64,000 bases of DNA from Chalara sp. BL73 (Eukaryota; Ascomycota; Leotiomycetes; Helotiales). Position numbers and translations under genes: made by a program. The stretch covers positions 558,001 through 622,000 of the forward strand of contig CAKJVC010000068.1 in the NCBI GenBank assembly GCA_918026815.1, given 5' to 3'. The notes beneath the pieces were generated by a model that saw nothing but the letters and a program-made list of their open reading frames with translations, did no database searches and was not told where the DNA came from. How positions within the stretch are numbered: position 1 is the first letter of the stretch; every line of letters starts with the position of its first letter. Of this stretch, positions 46,519 through 56,559 are shown piece by piece.

Positions 46519-47190
46519 TTATGCAGCGACACTGATGACTGCCAAACGCTTCTCTCCTTTGCTCGGTACCTCCCATATCTTATCAGCAGTCGGTGCACCA
46601 TCAGGATTGCACACACAGTTATGGATACCACGATATGCGCTCGCCAGCTTGTCATCTCCAGGACCCTTTGTCAGCTTCTCTAGCTCTTCGTTCGAGAGTG
46701 GAGGCGGAGATCTCGGCTCTGGTTCGTCTTCTTCATCGGAGGAGGATTCGTCGTCGACCATGCGTGGTGGTTGATCGGCCCCTGACGCGAAGCGGCGGAG
46801 CGAAAGACCTTCATCCTCATCATCATATTCACCCAGCTCAGGTGGAGGCGAAGGAGACGGGGACGTCTTAGTGGGAGGAGGGCTGCGTTTTCTTTCATAG
46901 GGTATGGAGGGAGTGGGGTTATGGCTATGGCTGTGGAAGCTCACGCGTCGCTCTTTAGGCGGCTCTTCTATGACGTCGTCATCGCTGAAGTCTTCTTCAA
47001 TCTGCCAGCTATCAATATGTTGTGTGCTTGGGGGCGGCATACCAAGTACCTCTGCGATGCGCAATCTGAGTTTGTCCAAAGTGAACGCATGACCCAGGAT
47101 GAACCGGAGATTCCTATCTGGCCGGTCTGCTGCAATGTGTAGCTTACATTGCGCTGTATGTGCTAATCTGAAGGTTTCTTGAACTGACAT
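46519..47190 (-). CDS. Conserved-looking fungal acidic/proline-rich protein of unknown function, single exon, 223 aa
   Basis: Intact frame; the first true ATG is at 47190 (the frame is open slightly further upstream without an ATG). Residues 1-55 look folded: SVQETFRLAHTAQCKL, PDRNLRFILGHAFTLDKL and RIAEVLGMP, with an RNLRFxxGHAxxLDxLxLRI pattern that seems familiar from small ascomycete proteins. The middle is low-complexity: an acidic patch, a Pro/Ser-rich stretch and a second acidic patch (DDESSSDEEDEPEP). The end is again ordered (AYRGIHNCVCNPDGAPTADKIWEV). It is cytosolic or nuclear by composition. No enzyme motif; function unknown. Confidence 0.7.
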   Translation of the reverse strand: MSVQETFRLAHTAQCKLHIAADRPDRNLRFILGHAFTLDKLRLRIAEVLGMPPPSTQHIDSWQIEEDFSDDDVIEEPPKERRVSFHSHSHNPTPSIPYERKRSPPPTKTSPSPSPPPELGEYDDEDEGLSLRRFASGADQPPRMVDDESSSDEEDEPEPRSPPPLSNEELEKLTKGPGDDKLASAYRGIHNCVCNPDGAPTADKIWEVPSKGEKRLAVISVAA

Positions 47191-48629
47191 GGTCGTACTC
47201 GCCCCTTTTATCAAGTGCTTGATTGTGCAGAAGCTGCTAAGGCGTCCTGATGGCAGCCAGTGATTGAGGTGAAGGGTAGCTTATTCATCGTAGTTGAAAG
47301 TGAGAAAATAGATAAAAGGGAAGATTGATAATCAAACCAGCGGTTGGCTGAAAGGGGGCTTTTAGTGACCTTAGAGACCGTTCGAAGACCAACAACAGAT
47401 CCTTTATCCACAATCCTAAGTCACCTGCTTCTCCAGGATCACCTTAGGCAGATGTTGAAGCAAGTTTATCTGATTTTATTTAGACCAACATCACCAATTT
47501 GCTTGACAAGCTCGCAGCGGAGAATGGACAATAATTCCATGCCTTACTTTTAAGGCATTAAGATGTTTCTTGCATACCTTCATCCAAGACACGTACCAAC
47601 TACATAGCAAAGATGTCACGGGGAATGCGAGCAGCCGAGGCTCGCTTAGCATTCCATATGTAGCTAGGTGCGCTTGGCGCGCGTCCCAGTTGTACGGGAC
47701 CTGGGCGTTCGCTTCTCTTTGTATTCTACAAGCGTGTATTCTACAATAGTATTATATCACTTCGCTCACCTGATTGACTATTCTACAGCTCTGGTTTGCT
47801 CCGTCACAAAAGACTTCGGCGGATGGAAACATCGAGTGGGCTATCAAAGGAAATCAATAGAGCTCCGATTCCACCATAATATCCACGGATATGGAGCGGT
47901 TAGGTGTCGTAATTGAACAGCAAGTGCCTACCCAACATGTTTAGAGAAGGCTGGCCAGCCGTAACAGCAATCGGATTCGCACCCAAAATTCGTCGATCTA
48001 GGGGCGAATTCATGGAGAGCATTATTTGGTGCGAGAAATTTATCTTCGAATCACAGCGGGTAAACACAACTAATGATAGCCTCCCAGCAGCCATCCTCTG
48101 ATGGAGAAAGTTTACTGCAAGAGTGAATACGAAAGTAGACTTATGGCTAGGCATAGCTTCTTTATTCATTTCTTTCATTGTTGGACTAACTTAAAATTGA
48201 AACTACTGACTTAGCATGGCATGCACTCTGAAATTTGGTCTATTGGCAAGGTTCTTGGCTATAAAATTCTTGAAGCATCAGGGATCATAACGGCGTACCC
48301 AAGAAGAAGCCCAGATGCAAAGACCAAATCCCTAATTTTCTAACATAAAATAGCAAACTTTCGTACAGTCATTCTTTTTTTCAGTTTGTGCTTTTGTGGG
48401 TTCAACTACGCCAACCCGTAATTTTGTGCCCTACTCTTGTTTGCAAGGCTCAGCTACCTTCAGAAATCATGCTTATGCCCCTGCTATAGATTCTGGTCTG
48501 GACAGCCGTAGTCACGTCCATGGGCCTCATGCCAAACGGAGGATAAAGTATGCGGAGAACTATATAGCTCTTATGGGACTACTATTTGCATCTTATGTCA
48601 GCACATCCTATCGTTCCCGTCGGTAAGCC
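47191..48629. other. Gene-poor region
   Basis: About 1.4 kb. Plus frames at 47668-47916 and 48396-48626 and a minus frame at 47900-48178 are short and unlike known proteins. Immediately upstream of 47214 lies the promoter of the acidic protein gene. Confidence 0.4.
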
Positions 48630-49155
48630 TTATGAAGTCCTGCATCTGCCAGAAGTTTCCTCGCTTGAACAGGTCCGCCAAATAATATTATATCTCCCAC
48701 CGTCTCTGCCTGCTTGATCTGCATGGTGTAGCAGGGGGCTTTCAGGTTCGAAACTCCTTAAAGAAGATCTCCTGAATGTTGGTAATATTTCACTCCATAA
48801 GGTAACCGGAAGGGTGGTCATCGAAGCGGTGGGGACTATGTTCTCTCGCCAATTCATAACCAAAGGACTTTGTTGTGATCACTCCAGTTCTGCTGTTCGG
48901 CAGGTAGCCCATCAGGAATGCACCGTCGCTCACATTGCCATACAAACTCAGTAAGCCTGCCGTCGTGATAGTCCCATAAGAGCGGCCCACACGGGCGATT
49001 TTCTTGGGCTTGTATGCCCGTAATATGGAGCTGATTCCCATTTTCACCCTCGAAACTTCAGCCCGCTTGCCACTACATGCCAATGTTGTCAGCCCTTTGA
49101 TGATTTCGACCTCGAGATGCACCCGTATAATCAGTGAAAGCACTAGTGATATCAC
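48630..49155 (-). pseudogene. Alpha/beta-hydrolase relic
   Basis: The minus-strand frame from 49155 reads HLEVEIIKGLTTL, then YKPKKIARVGRSYGTITTAG with a GxSxG nucleophile elbow (GRSYG), LYGNVSDGAFLMGYL, and HSPHRFDDHPSGYLM. That order fits a family of fungal AB-hydrolase-1 proteins. Downstream the match continues in two other frames (SFEPESPLLHHADQA; QAETVGDIILFGGPV), so at least two frameshifts have occurred. The N-terminal half is missing, replaced by the AT-rich block beginning at about 49156. Confidence 0.6.
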
Positions 49156-49720
49156 GATATATTGACCCCTAAAATCAAATACTATACACCACGCAATATG
49201 AAATTTGAAAATTGCATACGTATCACGGCCAAATTTGCAATATCATATTATATCATACTACACTGTGATATACTACGATATCGACCTAAAATGAAGCTAT
49301 TCACAATTAGTAATACGTGATGAACTATCTCGAGAGATTTCATTTAGATTTGCTTTTCTAATACTGTAACGACAGCAATAGAAATAGGCTTTACCGCTGC
49401 GCCAACGGGCCAAAAAGGTACTAGAATTGGGCGAAAAGTCAATTCCTTATTTCGTTATATATAGGTCACGTGTACCGTGACAAGGAGCAGAAAATCCTCG
49501 GCAATTTAGGTACGTTTTAGCTGCAGAGCCGCATTTCAGCCTTGGCATGATATTATAGTATATTGCCAATATGATATGAGATCAAAATTTCATATTAATA
49601 CTAGTGCTCTACGAGATATCTCATACTTATACTAGTGTAGTATCAAAAAGTCGATCTCATATGACTCAAGCCACAATATCACTAAATATCACCATACTAG
49701 TGCTTTCACTGCGTATAATG
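49156..49720. repeat. AT-rich, repeat-like block
   Basis: Dense ATATC/GATAT and TATAT words dominate, with the 9-mer ATACTAGTG occurring three times (near 49600, 49629 and 49694). It abruptly replaces the 5' half of the hydrolase relic. The base composition is consistent with an old repeat altered by C-to-T mutation (RIP), but no element ends were identified. Confidence 0.4.
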
Positions 49721-50918
49721 TCGCAGGCGTCTGCTTTTCAGAGTCGCCAGTACCAAGTCGATCATGCGTGAGAATCTAGTATCCCTGGGCAAGGACTGTG
49801 TCAGCATAGAAATATTAGTCTTGTTGAAGTTCGACATCCCAATACCTCTCAAGGATATGTATTAGTGGTTACCAGTCCCTGCCGGCTTTGGAGATTTATT
49901 ATTGCCATAGAATCCAAACCCATGTGTCGCAATCTGTAGTAAATCTGCTTTTTTTCCCCATCGGCTGGGACACACAGCTTAGCCTTTATGCAAAAACTTC
50001 TGTTGATAATACTTTACCGGTAATGCGTGCTGCCTTATTTAGGTTTGACAAGGTTTCGGGGTGAACAACCCGGTCTACTGCATCGATAGTGCTATTAACT
50101 CGCAACTGCTTTTGTCGAGGATTGTTAGTTGAGACATGAACTGGTACTTCAAGTCGAAGACATCGCTTGGCTTTCTGAGAACTTGGTGCCGCAGAAGCCA
50201 CGGGACAACAGAGTAACCTGACCGATAGAAGTTGCAAAAAAGGCGCTCATTCTGTCTGGTTTTGAGTGTTTAATTTTGGTTCAGGAGTAGAAAGAGTATC
50301 TTGTGAAAAGATGTGCTTGAAGAGACTGGCTACTTAATTGATCCTGAAGATGGTCGATACGAAAATATCTGTACATCAGCAACCCTCACCCAGTTGTCTT
50401 AGAATGCACAGCTAATATGACTGCAAAGGTGGGAGTAACGAAACAATTCAAATCTCTCCTACAAGGTTAGATTTGATTAAGTCAGCAATTGACAGCTTAA
50501 ACCAATATCAGAGCTGCTCTATTGTGCCAGGCAAATGCTTCTTATTACACTGCACGCGATGTTCGTTGTTGGTCAGCCAGAAATCGTCATGATCTGCGCA
50601 TCAAATTCCATCTCAAGGCTTTAGTGTATTTCATTGAGTACCTCTAATGAGATGAGAGAGTTGAATGGTTGCGTCCAGTTACCTAGCAGGGGCGATTTGT
50701 CATAATGCTGACCTCAGGCTTCGCTCTCAGCTGCAATAAACGTCTTGGGTGATATTACGAGACGTTCAATCATGAGTTGTTATAAAATTTCAAATGATAA
50801 CCAGCGAATAAGTTCATTACTGATGCACTGCTTTGAGTATACGAGTCACATCGGCATCTCCTTCGCTAGCTAGCAGATCTCCTCAAGGCTGTCTTTCATC
50901 ATCACCTTCTACTTGCTC

Positions 50919-50946
50919 TTTTTTTTGGGGGGGGGGGGGGGGGGGG
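50919..50946 (+). repeat. Homopolymer T8 then G20
   Basis: Eight T followed directly by twenty G, read straight from the sequence. Such long G runs are rare in fungal DNA, prone to slippage and able to form G-quadruplex-like structures; assembly length error is possible. Confidence 0.8.
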
Positions 50947-51062
50947 CGCTTCCTATGTAGATATGATATTGGTAAGATACCACCATTGGTCTTTGTAACT
51001 GAACCGTGTTTCTTTCCTAAAATTCGTTCTGACATCTCAAAATCATATCAAGTCTAGAGCAT

Positions 51063-51296
51063 TGTTCAAAATAGAGAAAAAGGAGTCACGTGGCCTTCAG
51101 AGAGTATAGGGCAAACAAGTATCAATTGCTGAAGGTTGTAGAACCTAAGCTACAGGAGAGAATCCCTATACTTATAGGGGTGTGATACTCACATGTCATC
51201 ACACTGATACCTATTGTTGCCTACTGATGCCTACAGGTGCCTACAGGTGCCTACAATAGACTTTAGGTATGGTCCTTAGACCTAACCTGTTCAACA
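51063..51296. mobile_element. Solo LTR of a retrotransposon, 234 bp, with 5-bp target duplication
   Basis: The segment begins TGTTCAAAATAG and ends CTGTTCAACA, so its ends are TGTT...AACA (TG...CA, short inverted termini). It is flanked on both sides by AGCAT (51058-51062 and 51297-51301), a perfect 5-bp target-site duplication, the size left by most LTR-retrotransposon integrases. No internal coding region is present, so it is a solo LTR left by recombination. Inside are a short hairpin (CCCTATACTTATAGGGG) and a tandem TGCCTACAGG motif. The superfamily (Copia or Gypsy) cannot be told from the LTR alone. Orientation is unknown. Confidence 0.75.
51207..51254 (+). repeat. Short tandem repeat inside the LTR, TGCCTACAGG-type, about 4 copies
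   Basis: Four consecutive 10-11-bp units share TGCCTAC (TTGCCTACTGA, TGCCTACAGG twice, TGCCTACAAT). Direct observation; probably local slippage within the LTR. Confidence 0.65.
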
Positions 51297-52023
51297 AGCA
51301 TAAACTCTCCATCTCAATACAGGTTAGTTTATTGTAATAAAGCAAGAAGGTAAGAAAGTCTGAAAATTACTTTCATTTAGAATCTGCTTTATTTAATAGA
51401 AAATCAAAAGCCGTTTCTAAATAACAAGGATGTTAGCGCAGTGCGAGGTGAGAGACGGCTGATTTTGCTTCGGACCTTGCGGCATCATGAATCAATTATT
51501 CTCTCTTCTGCATCACATTCGGTTAGTAAGCTTACTCAACTCAGCAAGCTCGCCTGAACCACATGAACAACCTGGGCACCCTAAGCAAGATTATTACATC
51601 GATACGTGTTTGACTTTCTCGCTTTTATGGCAATCACACTTAATATGACTTAGTGGTCCCTTATATAATTTTTATTAAGATTTAATAATAATACGAAAGA
51701 CTAAATAAGTTCTTAAGTAAACACTTTTGGAGGAAGTGTCACTACGAACATGCCATTAGGATCAGCTACCTGTCTGATTTAGGCTCTATTTGAAAAATTG
51801 CGTTGAACATGAAAATTGCATAAGCTGCCTGAGACCTAAGGCAGCATAAGCGCGTGACGGGATATCGGATACTGTAAGTTTAACGATCAACAACAAACTT
51901 ACATAATTTATCAAAATATCTCGAACATCACTCTTATTTCATCACTAAACGCCTTGCAGTCAAAGTGAGAGGCCCCGTTACGGAGAACCTTTCAGGTTAG
52001 CTAAATGAAATACGTGGGCCACT

Positions 52024-54986
52024 ATGGATGGCCTCAGCGCGGCTGCAAGTGTGATTGCCGTGGTCCAGATCTCGGAAAAGATCTTCGATCTATGTCGAAA
52101 GTATTATTTAGAGGTCAAAAGTGCTCGAAAAGAGATCCAACGTCTTCGCGATGAAGTAATATCCCTCCAGGATGTTTTAACCGACGTTGCAGACCTAGTT
52201 AAGGCTCCTTCCTTGACCAATCAGTCGACTTTGCGCCTTCTCAGTCAATCTAATGGACCACTGCAGCGGTGCCAGATGGACTTGGAAGAGTTAGTTGCGA
52301 ACCTGAACCCAGGGCAGGAAAATGATAAAATGAAGCAATTTGGGTCGAGAGCGTTGCTGTGGCCTTTTAATAGCAAAGCTGTTGATAAAGCTATCACAAC
52401 CATCGAACGGTACAAACAGATATTCAACTTAGCGTTGACTGCAGATCATATGTAAGGTCTCGATCCAGATTTGTCCTTGCCAACTGACTGATGACTTTTA
52501 GTTCCCTATCTCGTAAGATCCAGGATGAGATTTCTAGTTTACAAGATGGTATCACAGAGATGCAGATTGGACAGAGCGTGTTCCTTGCCGATGAGCGCCG
52601 TCAGAAGATCTGTCGATGGCTATCATCGCCAGACCCGTCTTCAAACCACAATGCTGCGTGCAAAAAGCAACAGCAAACAACAGGAGCGTGGTTCATTAGA
52701 AGTCACTTATTTGCCAATTGGAAAATCACTCCTAAGTCATTTCTCTGGCTGCATGGAATTCGTAAGTCTGCTTTTCTCTCGGATGGTGCTCTGATGTGCT
52801 CGTAACTAATTAGTGAATCACAGCTGGGTGTGGTAAAACCGTATTATGGTGGGGCATCTTGCGCTCAAGGCTTTATAAGGATGTCTTTAATAACCGTCTG
52901 CAGCTCCACAATAATCCAAGATGTTATACTCCATTGCCAGTCAGACCAAGGACTCGCGATTATATACTTCTATTTCGATTTCAGTAACCTTGAGAAGCAA
53001 CTCCATGAGAGCTTGGTCCGTTCCCTAATTATGCAGCTCTCCGTGCAATCTGTAACCCTACCGGAAGCGCTAGGCATGGTCTATTCGCGCTGCCAAGACG
53101 GAACCCAGCAGCCAACGGTGGATGCTCTTTTGCTTACTCTACGGCGGATGCTCGAAGATTTCAAGGAAATATTCATCATAGTCGATGCTCTAGATGAATG
53201 TACCGAGAGAGAAGAACTTCTGAGGTTGATTGATACTATTATAGGTTGGAAGTCTGAGAGGCTGCACATTCTTGCTACAAGCAGGAGAGAGAAAGACATC
53301 GAAGAGACTCTCAGCCCCTTAATTACCGGTCAGATTGATATCCAAAGTACACTTGTCACTGCTGACATTCAAGTCTACGTACATGAAAGGCTTCAGAGCG
53401 ACCCAAAATTGAGAAAGTGGCCAACGAAGGTACAACAGGAGATCGAGGCAACGCTAACAGGGCAAGCTCACGGCATGTAAGTAATAAAACCTTTCTTAAA
53501 GCTTACGACGGGGAATAACCACTGAAGTTGACTTGCAAGGTTTCGATGGGTTGTGTGCCAACTAGATGAGCTGCGAACATGCCTGAAGCTCGACACCCTC
53601 CACAAACGGCTGAAATCATTACCCAAGACGTTGGACGCAACTTACGACCGAATCTTGCACAGTATTGACGAAGAATACGCTCAAGATGCCCTCAAAGTTT
53701 TAAGCTGGCTGGCTTACGCCGCGCGTCCAGTACGGATTGAGGAGGCCGCTGAAGTGATTGCGATCAATGTGGAAGGCGATCCTCAGTTTAATCCTGAAAA
53801 CCGACTTCCAGAACTGCGAGATATATTGACAATATGCTCAAGCTTGGTCACTACAGTAACTTCATCCATTAGAGTCTACCAAAACGGTGTTCCTGAAATC
53901 CGAGAGATTGAGGAGATCAAACTGGCGCACTTTTCCATCAAAGAATACCTAGTTTCGAGCCGTGTTCAAAAATGGGCGGCTTCAAGGTATAGAATAGATA
54001 CCGCGGCTGATAAGTATATCGCTCAGATATGTCTTATCTACCTTCTATACTTCCGTGGCCCCACCATGCTGACCCCAGACGACGTTGATGGTTTCCCGCT
54101 GGCTAGCTATGCAGCGCAGTACTGGACTAAGCATGCTCAAACAGCGGAGAAGACGAAAGACTCGATCTTAATCCAGCAATTAAGCATGGAACTGTTCTTG
54201 TCCGAGAGATATTCTTATCTCAATTGTGTTCGACTTTTCACTCCCGATAAGCCAGGGCGGGGCACTGACATGATGATGGCGTTCGAGGGCATTATACCTC
54301 CACTATATTATGCATCACTTACTGGCCTTCTTGAGTCAGTCCTGCAGCTGATCGACTTGGGAGCCGATGTCAATATGCAGTGCGGTGTTTATGGTTGTGC
54401 GCTACAAGCGGCGTCTTACCGAGGGCACGTCGACATTGTCAAGGCATTACTGAAGTCTGGGGCTGATGTCGATACGTATAGTGGGGAGTACGGGAATGCG
54501 TTGCAAGCCGCTTCAGACCGAGGACATGAGGTGATTGTCCTGCTGTTGCTCGACTCAGGGGCAGATGTTAACGCGCAGACTGGGGAGTATGGCAATGCAT
54601 TGCAATCGGCTTCCAGGCGAGGGTACTACTCAATAGTTCAGCGACTCCTCGAGGCAAGGGCTGACGTCCACGCCCAAGGTGGGTGGTTCAACAACGCATT
54701 ATATGCGGCATCTTTCGAAGGGCACGATAGCATCGTGCAACTGCTCCTAAAGTGGGGCGCCAATGTCGACTTGACAGGTGGGTATTTTGGTAACGCGTTG
54801 CGGGCTGCATCATATAGACGACATGACGCCGTCGTTCGGCGACTGCTTAAAGCCGGAGCCACATTGCCCAACGACCCATCTGGTACTGCTGACTCCCGAA
54901 GACCGACTCTATTTGATGAATCAACCTGGCTACATCAGCAGGCCCAGTCATTAATCTCTCACTTTGGGCAACCCCCTACACGTTGA
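52024..54986 (+). CDS. STAND/NLR-type protein: N-terminal helical domain, NACHT, ankyrin repeats; 5 exons, 910 aa
   Basis: Exons 52024-52451, 52502-52761, 52824-52848, 52904-53476 and 53540-54986; all introns are GT-AG and every phase matches. The 25-nt third exon carries the Walker A motif GCGKTVL (near 231-237). Residues 1-140 form the helical N-terminal domain common on fungal STAND proteins (SAAASVIAVVQISEKIFDLC). The NACHT domain follows with Walker B EIFIIVDALDEC (326-336), then a winged-helix-like region (VLSWLAYAARPVRIEEAAEV). Residues about 685-875 hold an ankyrin array in 33-residue steps (GADVNMQCGVYGCALQAAS, GADVDTYSGEYGNALQAAS and so on). The repeats are much more alike than usual, a mark of recent internal amplification. 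Such proteins bind a ligand with the repeats and oligomerise to drive immunity or cell-death outputs. Confidence 0.92.
54352..54865 (+). repeat. Tandem ankyrin-coding repeats, 99-bp period, about five copies
   Basis: Consecutive 99-bp units encode GADV-x(3-4)-GxYGxALQAASxRGH-type repeats. The GxYGNALQAAS core is kept in nearly every unit, so both DNA and protein are highly self-similar. Units vary mostly in the exposed loop and helix positions. Confidence 0.8.
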
Positions 54987-55450
54987 TAGTTAGTCAGAAG
55001 ACATTGGGAACGAATGCTACTCAAAACTCAAGAAAGCGAGGAATATACCCGACGGTCTGGCTGTAACATTTGTGTAGTGTTATTGCTGTAAGCAGCTTGT
55101 AAAGTTACGGTCATAAATAAGGCAGAACAGACAGTCCTGTTTATTGTTTGGCCCACATAGAAATAAAGGAAACTGCGAATAGAGGTCATATGTTTGAATC
55201 CGATGGCATTGAATTGGTATGGTTCGGTGATGCTGAACTACTAGTCGCGTATTCTTTAACAAGTGGACCCAAAATCAGCTCCTACAGGTGTAAGGGGCAG
55301 AAACGGATTCCCAGTCAAAGTAGGAGGCCAAAATGGGTTCCACATTATGGCATGCCGGCTGACTTAGGGCGTGCTCTAGTATGCCCAAGCTCTGCTTTGT
55401 GCAGTATTCGACCACAGAAGGCAGAATCTGACCCTGAGACTACAATAGGT
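54987..55450. other. Short intergenic region after the NACHT-ankyrin gene
   Basis: About 0.46 kb that should hold the 3' end of the NLR gene and the lost promoter region of the lipase relic. A 181-codon plus frame beginning at 55148 runs through it but does not match the lipase frames; its protein resembles nothing. Confidence 0.4.
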
Positions 55451-55469
55451 CGAGGAAGCTACAGATTTG

Positions 55470-56515
55470 TCAGAATATTTTGTACCCAGCCGGCTCTCCA
55501 TGTCTCGAATCACCTATACTACCACAAACCTGAAAGGGTCCATCTTGCCTGCTTCCGCCTACATTCTCTGAACCTGCACATCGCTTCCATTTTTCAATTC
55601 TACAACACAAGGCTACCCTCTGGTTGCTTGGGCTCACGGAACTTCTGGCTTGTTAGGGCCTCCGCACCTAGCAATTATTGTAACCTACAGTAGCATTTCA
55701 TGGCTCCATTCTTTCTTGCACTTCGGGGCATGGCTGTGGTCGTGCCAGACTATGTTGGGCTCGGTTTTGACTTCCTGCCATCCGACGAACCCATCAACCA
55801 TCCCTGGCTCACAGGACCTGCACAAGCAAACGATCTCGGGAACGCCACCATTGCTGCTCGAACCGCATTTACAAATTTACTACATCCCGAGTGGCGTTTT
55901 GTTGCCGTAGGTCACTCTAAAGGCGGCGGAGCGTCGTGGTCTTTTGCAGAACGACAGGTGAACAAGCCGATTGCTGGATATAAAGGGGCCGTTGCCATCG
56001 ATCTGCCGGAGCGCATCTTCAAGCATCTGGAGAAAGCGCTGGCAAATCCTTCGGAGCCATGGGCGCCGGTCATTATTAGCGGACAGCCGAAGCTCATCTT
56101 GGCCGTGATAGCGTTGTTTCCATCGTACAACTGCTCAGGCCTGACGCCGGTATCACCCGACCTGTGATTCAACGTCCTGAAGCCACCGTAAGGCTGCCTG
56201 CCAACAGATAGTGTGGTGTCCGGAAACGTTACTGGCGACGACCTAGCTCGCCCTAGTTAGACAAACGACATTGCCGCTCAAAGTTTTGCTTGGCTTGCAG
56301 AGACCGGCCGAGAGAGGCTTGCTGGTCCATTATTGGTACTTGCCGGCGAGAAGGACGTTGTGGCTACTCAGGCATCGATTGAGTCTGCCATGGACGATAC
56401 ATGCGCCTTGATGACTCAAGATGGCTAGCAAGAGTCGCTTGACTTGGTTACCTATTCGGACATGAATCTATCCCCTGTCATTCAAGCTAGCCAGTTTGAA
56501 TAGGTGCCGTAGGCG
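55470..56515 (+). pseudogene. Secretory lipase (LIP family) pseudogene
   Basis: Recognisable pieces of a fungal secretory lipase appear in order but in different frames. RISYTTTNLKGSILPASAYI is followed by an in-frame TGA where Trp is normal in the family (one G-to-A change), then YPLVAWAHGTSGLLGP. A shift leads to FFLALRGMAVVVPDYVGLG, AVGHSKGGGASW with the GxSxG elbow (GHSKG), then an early stop at 56165. Further on come GPLLVLAGEKDVVA, MDDTCALM with a stop, and the final LVTYSDMNLSPVIQAS. At least two frameshifts and three stops make it a pseudogene. It lies between two NLR-type genes. Confidence 0.75.
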
Positions 56516-56559
56516 AAGGAACGCCTTGAAGTAAGACCTGTTAATCGAAGTGGATCTAC

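Larger units (their letters stand above)
49721..52023. other. Gene-poor region with homopolymer and solo LTR
   Basis: No coding gene recognised in about 2.3 kb upstream of the NACHT-ankyrin gene. It contains a T8G20 tract (50919-50946) and a 234-bp solo LTR (51063-51296). The 83-codon minus frame at 49986-50237 is unsupported. Confidence 0.45.

Noticed and set aside
52824..52904. Frameshift in the NACHT Walker A region
   Set aside because: At first the frames before and after did not join, but a GTGGGG donor at 52849 with the CAG at 52903 restores GCGKTVLCSTIIQDV, so no lesion is needed.
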